From: Paraburkholderia antibiotica
Lineage (GTDB): Bacteria > Pseudomonadota > Gammaproteobacteria > Burkholderiales > Burkholderiaceae
Assembly: GCF_012927125.1 (NCBI RefSeq)
Contig: NZ_JABBFZ010000022.1
Span: 1-64,000 of the forward strand
DNA length: 64,000 bases
Direction of reading: 5' to 3'
Position 1 is the stretch's first letter; each line of letters begins with the position of its first letter. The notes under the pieces are model-generated. The model saw nothing but the letters and a program-made list of their open reading frames with translations, was not told the origin of the DNA and did no database searches. Of the stretch, positions 34,729 to 43,293 are shown piece by piece. The position numbers and the translations under genes are program-made.

Positions 34729-35885
34729 TGGCGGATTCCTTCGGGTTGGGCGCGATCGCGCAAGCTATCGATGAACACGGCGATTTCGACGCAGGTGGTT
34801 GCATCGGGCGCCTCGCTGTATGGCTGGTGCAGCAGGCGAAGCGACGGCACGCCGAGCGCGTCGAGCGCTGCTTTCTGGTCGGGGTAGTCCCAGCCGAGCA
34901 CGTCGTCGTTGGCTTCGTACCAGAAGATCACGCCATCGGCACACGCGGCGCGCACCGCTGCCATGAAGCGCGCGTCGTCTTCGGCCTGCGGGTAGCGGCG
35001 CAGGCTCGGCGAACGCAGTCGATAGCGATGCGCGATGGCGTCGAGCGGTTCAAGCGTTTCGTCGAACGCACCGCCGACTGCAAGCTGGCCACCCAGATGC
35101 TCGTCGGCGACGATAACTGCTCCACACTCCTCGACAAACCGGTAAAGCGCGCCATGCTCCTGCGCGCAGCCTTTCACGACGATACGCGGTCCATCTGATA
35201 CGGGTAGCGATTCGCGCGCGTCGAACAACGCCTGTAGCAACGCGGCATGCCGCGCACGCGGCATGCGTCCGAGCGCGCCCACGATCCGCAATGCAGCCGA
35301 ACCGCTCAACCGCGCAGGTTGCGCGTTGCGCAGCGTCGCCAGCGCGTCGAACTGCGCAATATGCGCATTGGCGCCTTGCACGGCGCTGGAAAGCGCGCCG
35401 GTCCCGGTCGCGCAACCGCTGAGCGCATCGAGACGAGCCTTCAGCCGCTCGACCTGATCGCGCACATACCGCGCGCTCGCGCGATACGGCGTTTGCAGGA
35501 GGTCGAACAGATGAAGCGGCGGAATCGCGCGTTGCGGTTCCAGCCGCTGCGCTTCGAGAAGATAGTAGTAGAGCTGGAGGTAGTTTTCCGAAGTACGTGG
35601 AATGACGACGAGGTCGCAGTCCACGAATTCGCCGTTCAGGAACTGCTCAAACAACGCGCGCGTCGCGCCGTCGAAGCAGGCGTCGAGATAACGGTCGGCG
35701 TTCGGCGTGAGCGCGTGCAGTCGCGGCACGAGGCGCCGCGGCACGCAACCCGCGGCTTCGATCAGCTCGATTGGCACATTCAGCGAAACATAGCCAACTG
35801 TCTTGCGACCGTCCGGCGACGCGGCCAGCTCGATGGCGTCGAACGCCTCGAGAATCGCATCAGGCGTGTAAAGATTTTCAGTCAT
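34725..35885 (-). CDS. 2-hydroxyacyl-CoA dehydratase-like subunit (cluster B, 2)
   Basis: A 386-residue partner, homologous to 24303-25478: TVGYVSLNVPIELIEAAGCV and PRRLVPRLH at the start, CDLVVIPRTSENYLQLYYY in the middle, and VIFWYEANDDVLGWDYPDQK at the end. The cluster-region cysteines of the family are replaced (DEHLGGQLAVGG and SLRRYPQAED where cluster A has RCAGR and PGCTTYP; NDD where canonical enzymes have FCD). It is coupled to its partner by ATGA and lies 45 bases after the MFS gene. The pair has probably kept the fold and acyl-CoA site but lost the iron-sulfur chemistry. This is an inference from missing residues. Confidence 0.7.
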   Translation of the reverse strand: MTENLYTPDAILEAFDAIELAASPDGRKTVGYVSLNVPIELIEAAGCVPRRLVPRLHALTPNADRYLDACFDGATRALFEQFLNGEFVDCDLVVIPRTSENYLQLYYYLLEAQRLEPQRAIPPLHLFDLLQTPYRASARYVRDQVERLKARLDALSGCATGTGALSSAVQGANAHIAQFDALATLRNAQPARLSGSAALRIVGALGRMPRARHAALLQALFDARESLPVSDGPRIVVKGCAQEHGALYRFVEECGAVIVADEHLGGQLAVGGAFDETLEPLDAIAHRYRLRSPSLRRYPQAEDDARFMAAVRAACADGVIFWYEANDDVLGWDYPDQKAALDALGVPSLRLLHQPYSEAPDATTCVEIAVFIDSLRDRAQPEGIRQ

Positions 35886-35930
35886 GTCTGCAAGAGGTTC
35901 TGCATGGAGAGAAACGGGCGCGCGCGCATG

Positions 35931-37268
35931 TCAGTCCGAGTTGCCGACGCGCGCAGAGCGGCCATCGCCGTTCATCTCGCCGGCCGCGCCACGCGGACGC
36001 AGCGCAAGCGCGAGCAGCAACGCGCCGAGAAGCAGCACAGCGGCCAGAAAGTACGCCACGTTCTCGAACGAGCCCGTCGTCTGCCGGATCCAGCCGATGA
36101 CATTCGGCCCGATGAGTCCGGCGAGGTTGCCGCACAGGTTGATGAGCGCGAATCCGCCTGCGGCGGCCGCGCCCTTCAGGAAGTCCATCGGCACGGCCCA
36201 GAACACGGCCTGCGCCGCGCCAAGACCGATCAGCCCGACGAGCAGCATCGCGTAGGCGCTCGCGCCGGCGCCGGCCACCACCGAAGCCGCGAGACCGAAC
36301 GCGCCGACCAGCGTCGGCAACACGACGTGCCACAGGCGCTCGGTGCGTCGATCCGAGTGCAGCGCGTTGAGCCACATCGCCACGCCTGCGAACACCCACG
36401 GCGTGGCCGCCAGCACCGCCACCGTGAAGTCGCCGAAGTGCGACAGATGCTTGATGGCCTGAGGCAGCCAGAAGATGATGCCGTAGACGCCCATCGTCAG
36501 CGCGAACCACGCACCGGCGCAGGCCCACAGCCGCAAGCTGCCCGCCGTGCGCGGCAGCGCGCTCACGCGTGCGGCGCTGCCAGCGTGCGTGGTGTGCGCG
36601 CCGGCGTCCGCGTCGAGTCTCGCCAGCAGCAGCGCGCGTTCATCAGCGCCGAGCCAAGCCGCGTCGTGTGGCGTCTCCGGCAAACGCAGCAGTGTGTAGA
36701 GGCCAAGTAGCACGGGCACGACGCCTTCGGCGACGAACATCCAGCGCCAGCCGGAGAGGCCGCCGAGCGTGTGCGTCGACGTCATGAGCCAGCCCGAGAG
36801 CGGCGCGCCGATGACGATCGACACCGCGATCGCAATTGTGTTTTTCGACGTCACGCGAGCACGGTATTGAGCCGGAATCCAGACGCTGTAGTAGTACAGC
36901 GTGACCGGCGCAAAACCCGCTTCGGTCACGCCGAGCAGAAAGCGCAGCGCGTAGAACTGCGTGGGCGTGTGAACGAGCGACATGCCCGCCGCAGCCAGCC
37001 CCCACGCGATGCTCATGAGCCCGAGACACACGCGCACGCCATAGCGCCTCGCGGCGAACGCAATCGGAATCTGGAACAGCAGATAGCTCACGAAGAACAT
37101 GCCCACGCCGAATCCATACACTCGCGGCGTGAAGCCGAGTTCCGCGTTCATCTGCAAGGCGGCGAAGCTCACGTTGACGCGATCGATCGAGTTCAAAATG
37201 AACAGCACGAAGATCAGCGGCACGATATGCCAGACCACCTTGCGCATCACATCGACTTCGGTTTGCAT
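35931..37268 (-). CDS. MFS permease, ACS family (cluster B)
   Basis: A 445-residue, 12-helix permease with the ACS signature FILNSIDRVNVSFAALQMN, YGFGVGMFFVSYLLFQIP, RFLLGVTEAGFAPVTLYY and GAAQAVFWAVPMDFLKG. The region around helices 6-7 is Ala/Arg-rich (RLDADAGAHTTHAGSAARVS) and probably a cytoplasmic loop. It lies between the CoA-transferase gene (84-base gap) and the dehydratase-like pair, the same module composition as cluster A. It likely imports the organic acid that the CoA-transferase activates. Confidence 0.88.
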   Translation of the reverse strand: MQTEVDVMRKVVWHIVPLIFVLFILNSIDRVNVSFAALQMNAELGFTPRVYGFGVGMFFVSYLLFQIPIAFAARRYGVRVCLGLMSIAWGLAAAGMSLVHTPTQFYALRFLLGVTEAGFAPVTLYYYSVWIPAQYRARVTSKNTIAIAVSIVIGAPLSGWLMTSTHTLGGLSGWRWMFVAEGVVPVLLGLYTLLRLPETPHDAAWLGADERALLLARLDADAGAHTTHAGSAARVSALPRTAGSLRLWACAGAWFALTMGVYGIIFWLPQAIKHLSHFGDFTVAVLAATPWVFAGVAMWLNALHSDRRTERLWHVVLPTLVGAFGLAASVVAGAGASAYAMLLVGLIGLGAAQAVFWAVPMDFLKGAAAAGGFALINLCGNLAGLIGPNVIGWIRQTTGSFENVAYFLAAVLLLGALLLALALRPRGAAGEMNGDGRSARVGNSD

Positions 37269-37352
37269 CAGTCTCCTCCGGGGTTGGGCGGGTCGCGCCT
37301 TCGGGTCGCGCCGGCCTCGAGTGGGTTGGTATTCATCATGCGCCTTGCGGCG

Positions 37353-38597
37353 CTAGATCACCTGGCGCGCGGCCAGCGCGCGCAGCTGCTCGTCGCTGAG
37401 GCCGAGCAGTTCGGCGTAGACCGACGCATTGTGCTCGCCCAGATGTGGCGCCGGACGATCAAAGCCCGTGAAAGCACCCGACATGCGGATCGGCAGGCCG
37501 GTGACGACGACATCGTCGGCCTCGCCATATTGCGGGTGTTCAAGGCGCGTGGTCTCGCCGCGCCGCAGCGCGCGCGCGTCGCGCACGGCTTCGCCCGGCG
37601 TGCGCACTTCGCCGCAGGGCACGCCGAGCGCGCCGAGCGTTTCGACGACCTGCGCGGTGGGCAGCGTCAAGGTCCATGCCTCGACGAGCGCGTGCAGCTC
37701 GTCCGCATGCTTCACGCGCTGGTCGCGCGAACTGAAGCGAAGGTCCTTCGCGAGATCGGGGGTGCCCATCGCGCCGAACAGCGCGGCCACGAATTTGTCG
37801 GTGGGCGAGCAGATCGCGACATGGCCATCGGCCGCGGCAAAAACACCGAACGGCGCGAGGCGCGTGAGCGTGTTGCCGGTGCGCGTGGATTGCCCAAGGC
37901 GCTCCATCACATCTGACTGTTCGCAGGCCACCACACTCGTGAGCGCGCCGAGCAGCGACACGTCCACATGCTGGCCCTGCCCGGTGCGCTGCGCCTGCAA
38001 TAGCGCCGCGAGCGTGCCGATCGTCGCATACAGCGGCGCGCAAAGATCGCCGATCGGCACGCCCACGCGCACGGGTGCGTCGCCGACGAGGCCCGAAGTC
38101 ATCATGAGGCCGGAGAGCGCCTGCACGATGGTGTCCATCGCGCGATTCTGCCCGCCGAGTTCGTCGGCGCCAAAGCCGCTGATCGACGTGTAGACGAGTC
38201 GAGGATTTACCCGCGAAAGTGCCGCATAGCCGATGCCGAGCCGGTCCGCCGTGCCGGCGCTGAAGTTCTCGACCACCGCGTCGGCGTGACGCGCGAGATC
38301 GATAAACATCGCGCGCCCCTCTTCACTCTTGAGGTTCAGCGTCACGCCGAGCTTGTTGCGCCCGCGCTCCAGCAACGAGAGCGAGAGATCGTCGACGCCG
38401 CGCTTTTGCAGGGTCACGCCATCGCGGCCAAGGTACGGAGCGTTGTTGCGCATCGTATCGGGATTCGACGGATTCTCGATCTTGATGACGCGCGCGCCGA
38501 GCCCTGCGAGCAGAAGCGTCGCATAGGGGCCGGCGAGGGCAGTGGTCAGATCGAGAATGGTGAGTCCTTCTAGCGGACGAGGCTGGGATGCGTTCAT
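37353..38597 (-). CDS. CaiB/BaiF-family (class III) CoA-transferase (cluster B)
   Basis: A 414-residue class III CoA-transferase: LTILDLTTALAGPYATLLLA then GLGARVIKIE, DAVVENFSAGTADRLG, GVPIGDLCAPLYATIGTLAA with the probable nucleophilic Asp, and VPCGEVRTPGEAVRD near the end. It shares the family fold with the cluster A enzyme but is divergent, so the two clusters did not arise by a recent duplication. It follows the porin gene by 54 bases and precedes the MFS gene. It would create the CoA thioester used by the two dehydratase-like subunits. The acid is unknown. Confidence 0.87.
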   Translation of the reverse strand: MNASQPRPLEGLTILDLTTALAGPYATLLLAGLGARVIKIENPSNPDTMRNNAPYLGRDGVTLQKRGVDDLSLSLLERGRNKLGVTLNLKSEEGRAMFIDLARHADAVVENFSAGTADRLGIGYAALSRVNPRLVYTSISGFGADELGGQNRAMDTIVQALSGLMMTSGLVGDAPVRVGVPIGDLCAPLYATIGTLAALLQAQRTGQGQHVDVSLLGALTSVVACEQSDVMERLGQSTRTGNTLTRLAPFGVFAAADGHVAICSPTDKFVAALFGAMGTPDLAKDLRFSSRDQRVKHADELHALVEAWTLTLPTAQVVETLGALGVPCGEVRTPGEAVRDARALRRGETTRLEHPQYGEADDVVVTGLPIRMSGAFTGFDRPAPHLGEHNASVYAELLGLSDEQLRALAARQVI

Positions 38598-38651
38598 GTA
38601 GTTCGGTCTGCGGTTACGAGTATGAATCTGGTGTACGCGTTCAGTGCCGCG

Positions 38652-39752
38652 CTAGAAGCGATGGCGCAGGCCGATGCGGAACACGCCCTGCGTGTTGCCG
38701 TCGGACGGATAGTTCGTGGCGGGGAATGCAAACGCAATGGTGTTCGCGCCGGTCACGCGCTGATAAGTGAAGCCTGTGTAGACGTCCGTGCGCTTCGAGA
38801 GCAGGTAGTCGATACCGACGTCGCCTTGCTGAAGACGACCCTTCGCGTTCGCCGAATCGCGCGTATAGACCAACGTGTAGTCGGCGCCGACGCTCAGGTC
38901 CGGCGCGATGCGGTATGACGCGCCAGCCGTGTAGAGATTCGACTTGTTCGCGAGGCTCTCCGCGCGCGAGTACGTATAGAGCGCGAACACGCGGGTTTTC
39001 TCATCGACATTGAAATATGCGCCGATACCAGCATTTTTTACGCCGGACGCTTTGGACAGCCATGGTGAAAGCAGCGGAGAAAATTCCGGATTGTGGTCGT
39101 CGGTGTAGACAGCGTCGATGGAAAAGCGCGTGTTCGTATAACCGAGCGTGAAGCTTTGCGCGTCCTTCGCGCCCGGGTGCCCGGCCACGCCACCCAGCGC
39201 ATACATGGCGCCGACGTTAAAGCCCGCGAACTGACCGAGGTAGCGGATCGAGTTGTTGACCTTCACGCCGTCGAGCCGGTTGTCGACGCCATAGGTGTGT
39301 GCGGAGCCGGCCATGCCGCCGGAGACATTGACGATGCCCGAATAGCTGCCCAGGTCGTACATGAAGTCGAACTGGCGACCCATCCGCACTTCGCCCCAGT
39401 TGCCGGCCAGGCCGACGGTGGAGTTGCGGCTGAACATCAGACCTTGGCTCGCGGTCCCGTTCTCGAGAAAGAAGCCGCTTTCGAGCGTGAAGATCACGCG
39501 CAGACCGCCGCCGAGATCTTCGGAGCCACGCAGCCCCCATCGATTCGGTTGCATTACGCTGCTCGTCAGCGAATAGAGCGAGCCGCTCGACGAACCGCTC
39601 GCCGCGCGCGTCGTGTAGTTCACGCCGATATCGAGCAGGCCGTAAAGCTGCACGTAACTTCCCGTGTCGGTACTGGCCGGTGCGGGCGCGGATTGCGCCA
39701 TCGCCAACCCCGAAATTGCGCACGCCCCGAGCGCGCCAAGCGTCTTTCTCAT
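38652..39752 (-). CDS. Outer-membrane porin, OmpC/Gram-negative porin family (cluster B)
   Basis: A 366-residue porin. The signal peptide MRKTLGALGACAISGLAMAQ leads to a Pro/Ala-rich linker and the first strand YVQLYGLLDIGVNYTT. Then come WGLRGSEDLGGGLRVIFTLE, NWGEVRMGRQFDFMYD and a C-terminal FRIGLRHRF. The ATG at 39752 has ACGGAG directly upstream. It is the first gene of the cluster B operon and faces the TetR gene across 273 bases that contain two palindromes. Control by that TetR protein is therefore likely for the whole operon. Confidence 0.9.
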   Translation of the reverse strand: MRKTLGALGACAISGLAMAQSAPAPASTDTGSYVQLYGLLDIGVNYTTRAASGSSSGSLYSLTSSVMQPNRWGLRGSEDLGGGLRVIFTLESGFFLENGTASQGLMFSRNSTVGLAGNWGEVRMGRQFDFMYDLGSYSGIVNVSGGMAGSAHTYGVDNRLDGVKVNNSIRYLGQFAGFNVGAMYALGGVAGHPGAKDAQSFTLGYTNTRFSIDAVYTDDHNPEFSPLLSPWLSKASGVKNAGIGAYFNVDEKTRVFALYTYSRAESLANKSNLYTAGASYRIAPDLSVGADYTLVYTRDSANAKGRLQQGDVGIDYLLSKRTDVYTGFTYQRVTGANTIAFAFPATNYPSDGNTQGVFRIGLRHRF

Positions 39753-39794
39753 CTCCGTCAGTCTCCAAGTGTCGTTGTGGTTTGATTAGCTCTA

Positions 39795-39813
39795 TTTTTA
39801 CGCACCGTAAAAA
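39795..39813. promoter_or_regulatory. Palindromic operator near the porin start (TetR site 1)
   Basis: TTTTTACGCACCGTAAAAA is a perfect inverted repeat with 8-base arms and a 3-base centre, 43 bases upstream of the porin ATG. Its core TTTAC-N5-GTAAA recurs at 39958-39972. It lies in a locally AT-rich promoter zone. The divergent TetR protein is the obvious candidate to bind it. Confidence 0.75.
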
Positions 39814-39957
39814 TAACGGTCAATCCAGGGTATTTGCTACTGTGGAAGACGAACGACAGAAAACAACGAAAAAGTAGCAAATCGGGACATGTCACGCCGA
39901 AATCCGGGAATGGCGAGCGGGTCGACATACAGCACGCCCAAGTCTTGGCTGTCATTT

Positions 39958-39972
39958 TTTACACTTCGTAAA
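39958..39972. promoter_or_regulatory. Palindromic operator near the tetR start (TetR site 2)
   Basis: TTTACACTTCGTAAA has the same TTTAC-N5-GTAAA form as the site at 39795-39813, with a different centre. It lies 54 bases before the TetR start, where it could mediate autoregulation. A further GTAAA half-site lies at 39984-39988. Confidence 0.68.
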
Positions 39973-40025
39973 TTTTCCGGGGTGTAAAATACGGCCGAAA
40001 CAAATCACCGAGGGGACGAGAGCTC

Positions 40026-40757
40026 ATGAGCGAGCGCTTGCAAAAGACGCAGAAGTCGCAGCAGAGGCGGGAAGACATCCTGGCGAGCGCGCGCGAACTG
40101 TTCGAGCGCAAAGGCTTTGCGAATACGTCGATCAACGACATTGCGCAGGCGTGCGGTATCAAGCGGGAAAACGTCTACTACTACTACCCGAGCCGTGGCG
40201 ACATCCTGATCGAGCTGGTGCGCCCGAACAACCAGCTGCTCGTCGCGGGCATGGAGCGAATCCTCGCGGCCGACGTTACGCCAGTCACGAAGCTGTTCCT
40301 CGCGCTGCAACACCACATCCGACTCTTCGACCGCGTGGCGCTCGACACCGTGACAGTCGGCCTGCGCGGCATTGCGCACGACGACCGCCAGTCGGTCCAC
40401 AAGGAAGTCCGTCCGCTCTACAAGAAATACGAGGAGTGCTGGGTGCAGTTGATCCGCGAGGGCGCGGAGGCGGGCGTGCTGCGGCCGACGGAGAATCCTA
40501 AGCTCGTCGTGTTTGCGATTCTCGGCATGTGTAACTGGCTCACGCACTGGTACGACCCGGCCGGCCCGGTCACGCTCAACGGCATCGTCGACGTGTTCTT
40601 CGATCTGATCGCGGGTGGCCTCGTCGATGCCTCGCGGCTGCGGACGTCGATCGGCAAGGAGCTGGCGAATCTGCCGTCTTCGCTCGTCACGCAAGAAGCG
40701 GACGCTTCACACGCTTCCGACTCTCGACATGCCCAAACGCCAGCCCAAGCCGGTTAA
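40026..40757 (+). CDS. TetR-family regulator of cluster B
   Basis: A 243-residue TetR protein. The N-terminal helix-turn-helix is REDILASARELFERKGFANT followed by SINDIAQACGIKRENVYYYY, with the family PSRGDIL ending. The C-terminal ligand domain contains LFLALQHHIRLFDRVALDTV and a conserved-looking HWYDPAGPVTLNGIVDVFFD, which resembles the KstR2/FadR-like acyl-CoA-sensing group. A CoA-thioester effector would suit a cluster with a CoA-transferase. The last 25 residues (SHASDSRHAQTPAQAG) are low-complexity. It is transcribed away from the porin operon and two palindromes lie between. Confidence 0.85.
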   Translation: MSERLQKTQKSQQRREDILASARELFERKGFANTSINDIAQACGIKRENVYYYYPSRGDILIELVRPNNQLLVAGMERILAADVTPVTKLFLALQHHIRLFDRVALDTVTVGLRGIAHDDRQSVHKEVRPLYKKYEECWVQLIREGAEAGVLRPTENPKLVVFAILGMCNWLTHWYDPAGPVTLNGIVDVFFDLIAGGLVDASRLRTSIGKELANLPSSLVTQEADASHASDSRHAQTPAQAG

Positions 40758-40833
40758 TTGATCGGCTCGCACGGAAGAGCCGCGTCGTTTTCGGCAAGGA
40801 GTTTTCGCTCGGCTTCCGAACTCGTTTGCGCCT

Positions 40834-41763
40834 TCAAGGCGCGCCAGCGGAAAAGCACGCGCGCAGTGTGGCGACGACAGGTTGGCATTCGCTGGTAGTC
40901 CGATATGCAAATACCAGCGAAGCCTGCCGCCATTCGCTGTCGGTCTCGATGATCTCTATCTCGAGAGTGTCGGCCATGTCGAGTGCCGCCGATTCTGGCA
41001 CGAGCGTCACCATCCCGACCTTGCTGGCGATTGCAATACTGGTCTGGAATGAAGCGGACGTTATCGTCGCAAGCGGCGGCGGCAGCCCCGCCTGCGCAAA
41101 CCATTCCGCCAACATCGGATAAGCGAGAGAGCCTTTGGGTGGCAGAATCCACCGCTGCGCAGCGAGGGTCGCCATATCCGCCCGGCCAGCGGCAACCACG
41201 CTGCGTCGACTGGCCACGATCACCATCCGCTCCAATCCAACGGTCTCCAGCGCGATGCCGGGTCTCGTGAAGTCCATCTGCGCCGCGCCTGGCATCGCGC
41301 ACACGATCGCATCCAGATCCCCTTTTTCGAGCATGTCCCACAGAACCGGAACGGCCGACTCGGTGAGAGACATTCTGAACTCGTCGTGCCCTGCTTCGCC
41401 AAACAGCCTTTCCAGCGCCTTGGGCAGCAACCGAAGCGATGCAATAGGTGAACAGCCAAGTCGAATGTGAGGTGCCTCAGGATTTGAAGCCAGCGCATAC
41501 GCCTCAGCCAGTTCCTTGCGACCCACCACGACACGTCGCAATACCGCTTCCCCGAGCCTCGTCAAGGCGACGCCACGTCGCCCCCGCTGCACGAGCGCCG
41601 CGCCAAATGCGTCCTCGAGCGCTTGCACCGCCATCGTGACGGCCGGCTGCGTGATATGCAGCCGTTCCGCCACCCGCTGAAGCGATCCCGATTCCGAAAT
41701 GTATTCGAGGAGCAGAAGGTCACGCACACGTAACTTTTGAAGACGCGCAGGCAGATCTGGCAT
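40834..41763 (-). CDS. LysR-family transcriptional regulator
   Basis: A 309-residue LysR-type regulator. The N-terminal winged helix reads RDLLLLEYISESGSLQRVAE and HITQPAVTMAVQALEDAFGA. The C-terminal periplasmic-binding-like domain has IRLGCSPIASLRLLPKALER, GDLDAIVCAMPG and VGMVTLVPESAALDM. It resembles the GbpR/CbbR-like branch used for sugar and aromatic acid catabolism. It is divergent from the P450-porin-MFS operon, with an inverted repeat between them, so it is the likely activator. Its stop is 76 bases from the converging TetR gene. Confidence 0.87.
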   Translation of the reverse strand: MPDLPARLQKLRVRDLLLLEYISESGSLQRVAERLHITQPAVTMAVQALEDAFGAALVQRGRRGVALTRLGEAVLRRVVVGRKELAEAYALASNPEAPHIRLGCSPIASLRLLPKALERLFGEAGHDEFRMSLTESAVPVLWDMLEKGDLDAIVCAMPGAAQMDFTRPGIALETVGLERMVIVASRRSVVAAGRADMATLAAQRWILPPKGSLAYPMLAEWFAQAGLPPPLATITSASFQTSIAIASKVGMVTLVPESAALDMADTLEIEIIETDSEWRQASLVFAYRTTSECQPVVATLRACFSAGAP

Positions 41764-41784
41764 AAGGGATTCTGATGACTATCA

Positions 41785-41805
41785 AAGGTAATCTAAATAT
41801 ACCTT
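41785..41805. promoter_or_regulatory. Candidate LysR-binding inverted repeat
   Basis: AAGGTA-N9-TACCTT is a perfect 6-bp inverted repeat located 21 bases before the LysR start and about 170 bases before the P450 start. It has the size and AT-rich centre of LysR-type recognition sites, which usually repress the regulator's own gene and activate the divergent one. Assignment is by position and symmetry only. Confidence 0.6.
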
Positions 41806-41975
41806 AAGTGAGCTTGCGACTAGCATTCGTGCACGTAAGACATGGCGGTGATCCCACAGGGAAACCGGAAGCGATCTTCGGAAACCTGCAAACAGAAGCC
41901 GGCGCATGACCGATGCGTCGCCGCCTCATCACCAACAGTCAACGCTGTCATTTATCCGCATCTTCAGACTTCTTC

Positions 41976-43169
41976 ATGGCCGACATTCCGAACCGCTCCG
42001 ACGACTACAACCCCCTCGTTAAGGAAATCTTTGGTAGCGCTCACGAGACGTATGAACAGCTCCGGTCTCGATGCCCCGTCGCGCATAGCGAAGCATATGG
42101 CGGCTTCTGGGCGCTAACGAAGTATGCGGACGTCCAACGTGTGTTGAGCGATTCCGCGACGTTCATCACATCGGTCCAGAACGTCGTACCCAAGGTCGCA
42201 TTCTCCGGTCGGCGTCCACCTCTGCACTTTGATCCGCCTGAGCACACGCCCTATCGCGCCGCCCTGAATCCACTGCTTTCCGACGAGAAAGTCCGCGCGC
42301 TGGGACCCGAAATCCGGGCCTGCATACACAAGGAGTTGCTGGGACTGCTAGCGCGCGGACAAGGCGACATCTGTAACGAGTTCGCGAGTCAGTTTCAGGT
42401 GAAAGTGTTCAGCCTCTGGATGAATCTTCCGGCGGACCTCGAGGCGCAGCTCAGTCAGGCAGGGCCCGCTTTCATCAATGCCGTACGCTCGGCCGAGGCC
42501 GGGCAGATGAAGGAGACCAGTTTCGTCCTCTACGACATGGCGCGCACTCTTGTGGCAATGCGCAAGGCGCACCCCATGGATCCTGACGTCGATCCCGTCA
42601 GTTCCTTTCTCGCCGCAACCAGCGAGGGCAAGCCCTTACCAGAGGACATGATCGTCGGCGCAATTCGCCAGGTGCTCGTGGTCGGAATCGTGGCACCGAT
42701 GATCATGATGGGAAATATGGGCATCCATCTTGCCCGCGACAAGCAATTGCAGCGTTATTTGCGTACTCATCCAGAGAAAATTCCGGCCGCAATCGAGGAG
42801 TTCCTGCGCCTTTATACGCCTTATCGAGGATTCGCCAGAACGGCAACAAAAGACGTCGAATTCGGCGGCCGGACCATTCTCAAGGACGAAGCAATTGCAA
42901 TGATTATCTCTTCGGCGAATCGCGACGAAGAAGTATTCGATTGCCCTGCCGAATTTCAAATCGACCGTCAGAACATCAAGGACCACCTTGCATTCGGGCG
43001 CGGCCCACATTATTGCGCGGGCGCGCATCTGGCTCGATACGAACTTCAGATAGCGCTTGAGGAACTGCTCAAGCATACGACCGACTTCGATGTCGTGGGC
43101 GAAATAACGATGAGTCCGTTTCCCGAGCTAGGACCAAGTTGCGTACCGATTCGATTTCAAGTCGCGTAG
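41976..43169 (+). CDS. Cytochrome P450 with atypical I-helix
   Basis: A 397-residue soluble bacterial P450. The haem-binding loop is LAFGRGPHYCAGAHLARYEL with the cysteine ligand. The K-helix EEFLR supplies the ExxR motif, and RPPLHFDPPEHTPYR is the usual B'-C region. The I-helix reads VLVVGIVAPMIMMGNMGIHL where most P450s have A-G-x-E/D-T-T; both the acidic residue and the threonine are replaced (Val and Ala/Pro). Proton delivery to oxygen may therefore differ, or the substrate may assist. The ATG at 41976 begins MADIPNRSDDYNPL; upstream in-frame ATGs look less likely, and no strong ribosome site decides. No ferredoxin or reductase gene adjoins it. The next genes are a porin and a permease. 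Confidence 0.88.
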   Translation: MADIPNRSDDYNPLVKEIFGSAHETYEQLRSRCPVAHSEAYGGFWALTKYADVQRVLSDSATFITSVQNVVPKVAFSGRRPPLHFDPPEHTPYRAALNPLLSDEKVRALGPEIRACIHKELLGLLARGQGDICNEFASQFQVKVFSLWMNLPADLEAQLSQAGPAFINAVRSAEAGQMKETSFVLYDMARTLVAMRKAHPMDPDVDPVSSFLAATSEGKPLPEDMIVGAIRQVLVVGIVAPMIMMGNMGIHLARDKQLQRYLRTHPEKIPAAIEEFLRLYTPYRGFARTATKDVEFGGRTILKDEAIAMIISSANRDEEVFDCPAEFQIDRQNIKDHLAFGRGPHYCAGAHLARYELQIALEELLKHTTDFDVVGEITMSPFPELGPSCVPIRFQVA

Positions 43170-43293
43170 TCGCCGTTCTTCCATAACAACCATAAACCGG
43201 CCAGGAACCGGCAACGACTGATCCGCAGCTAACCAGGCAAAGAATTGGTGCGGTAGACGTAACTACTAAAATCAAGGGTTAAGGAGACATGTT

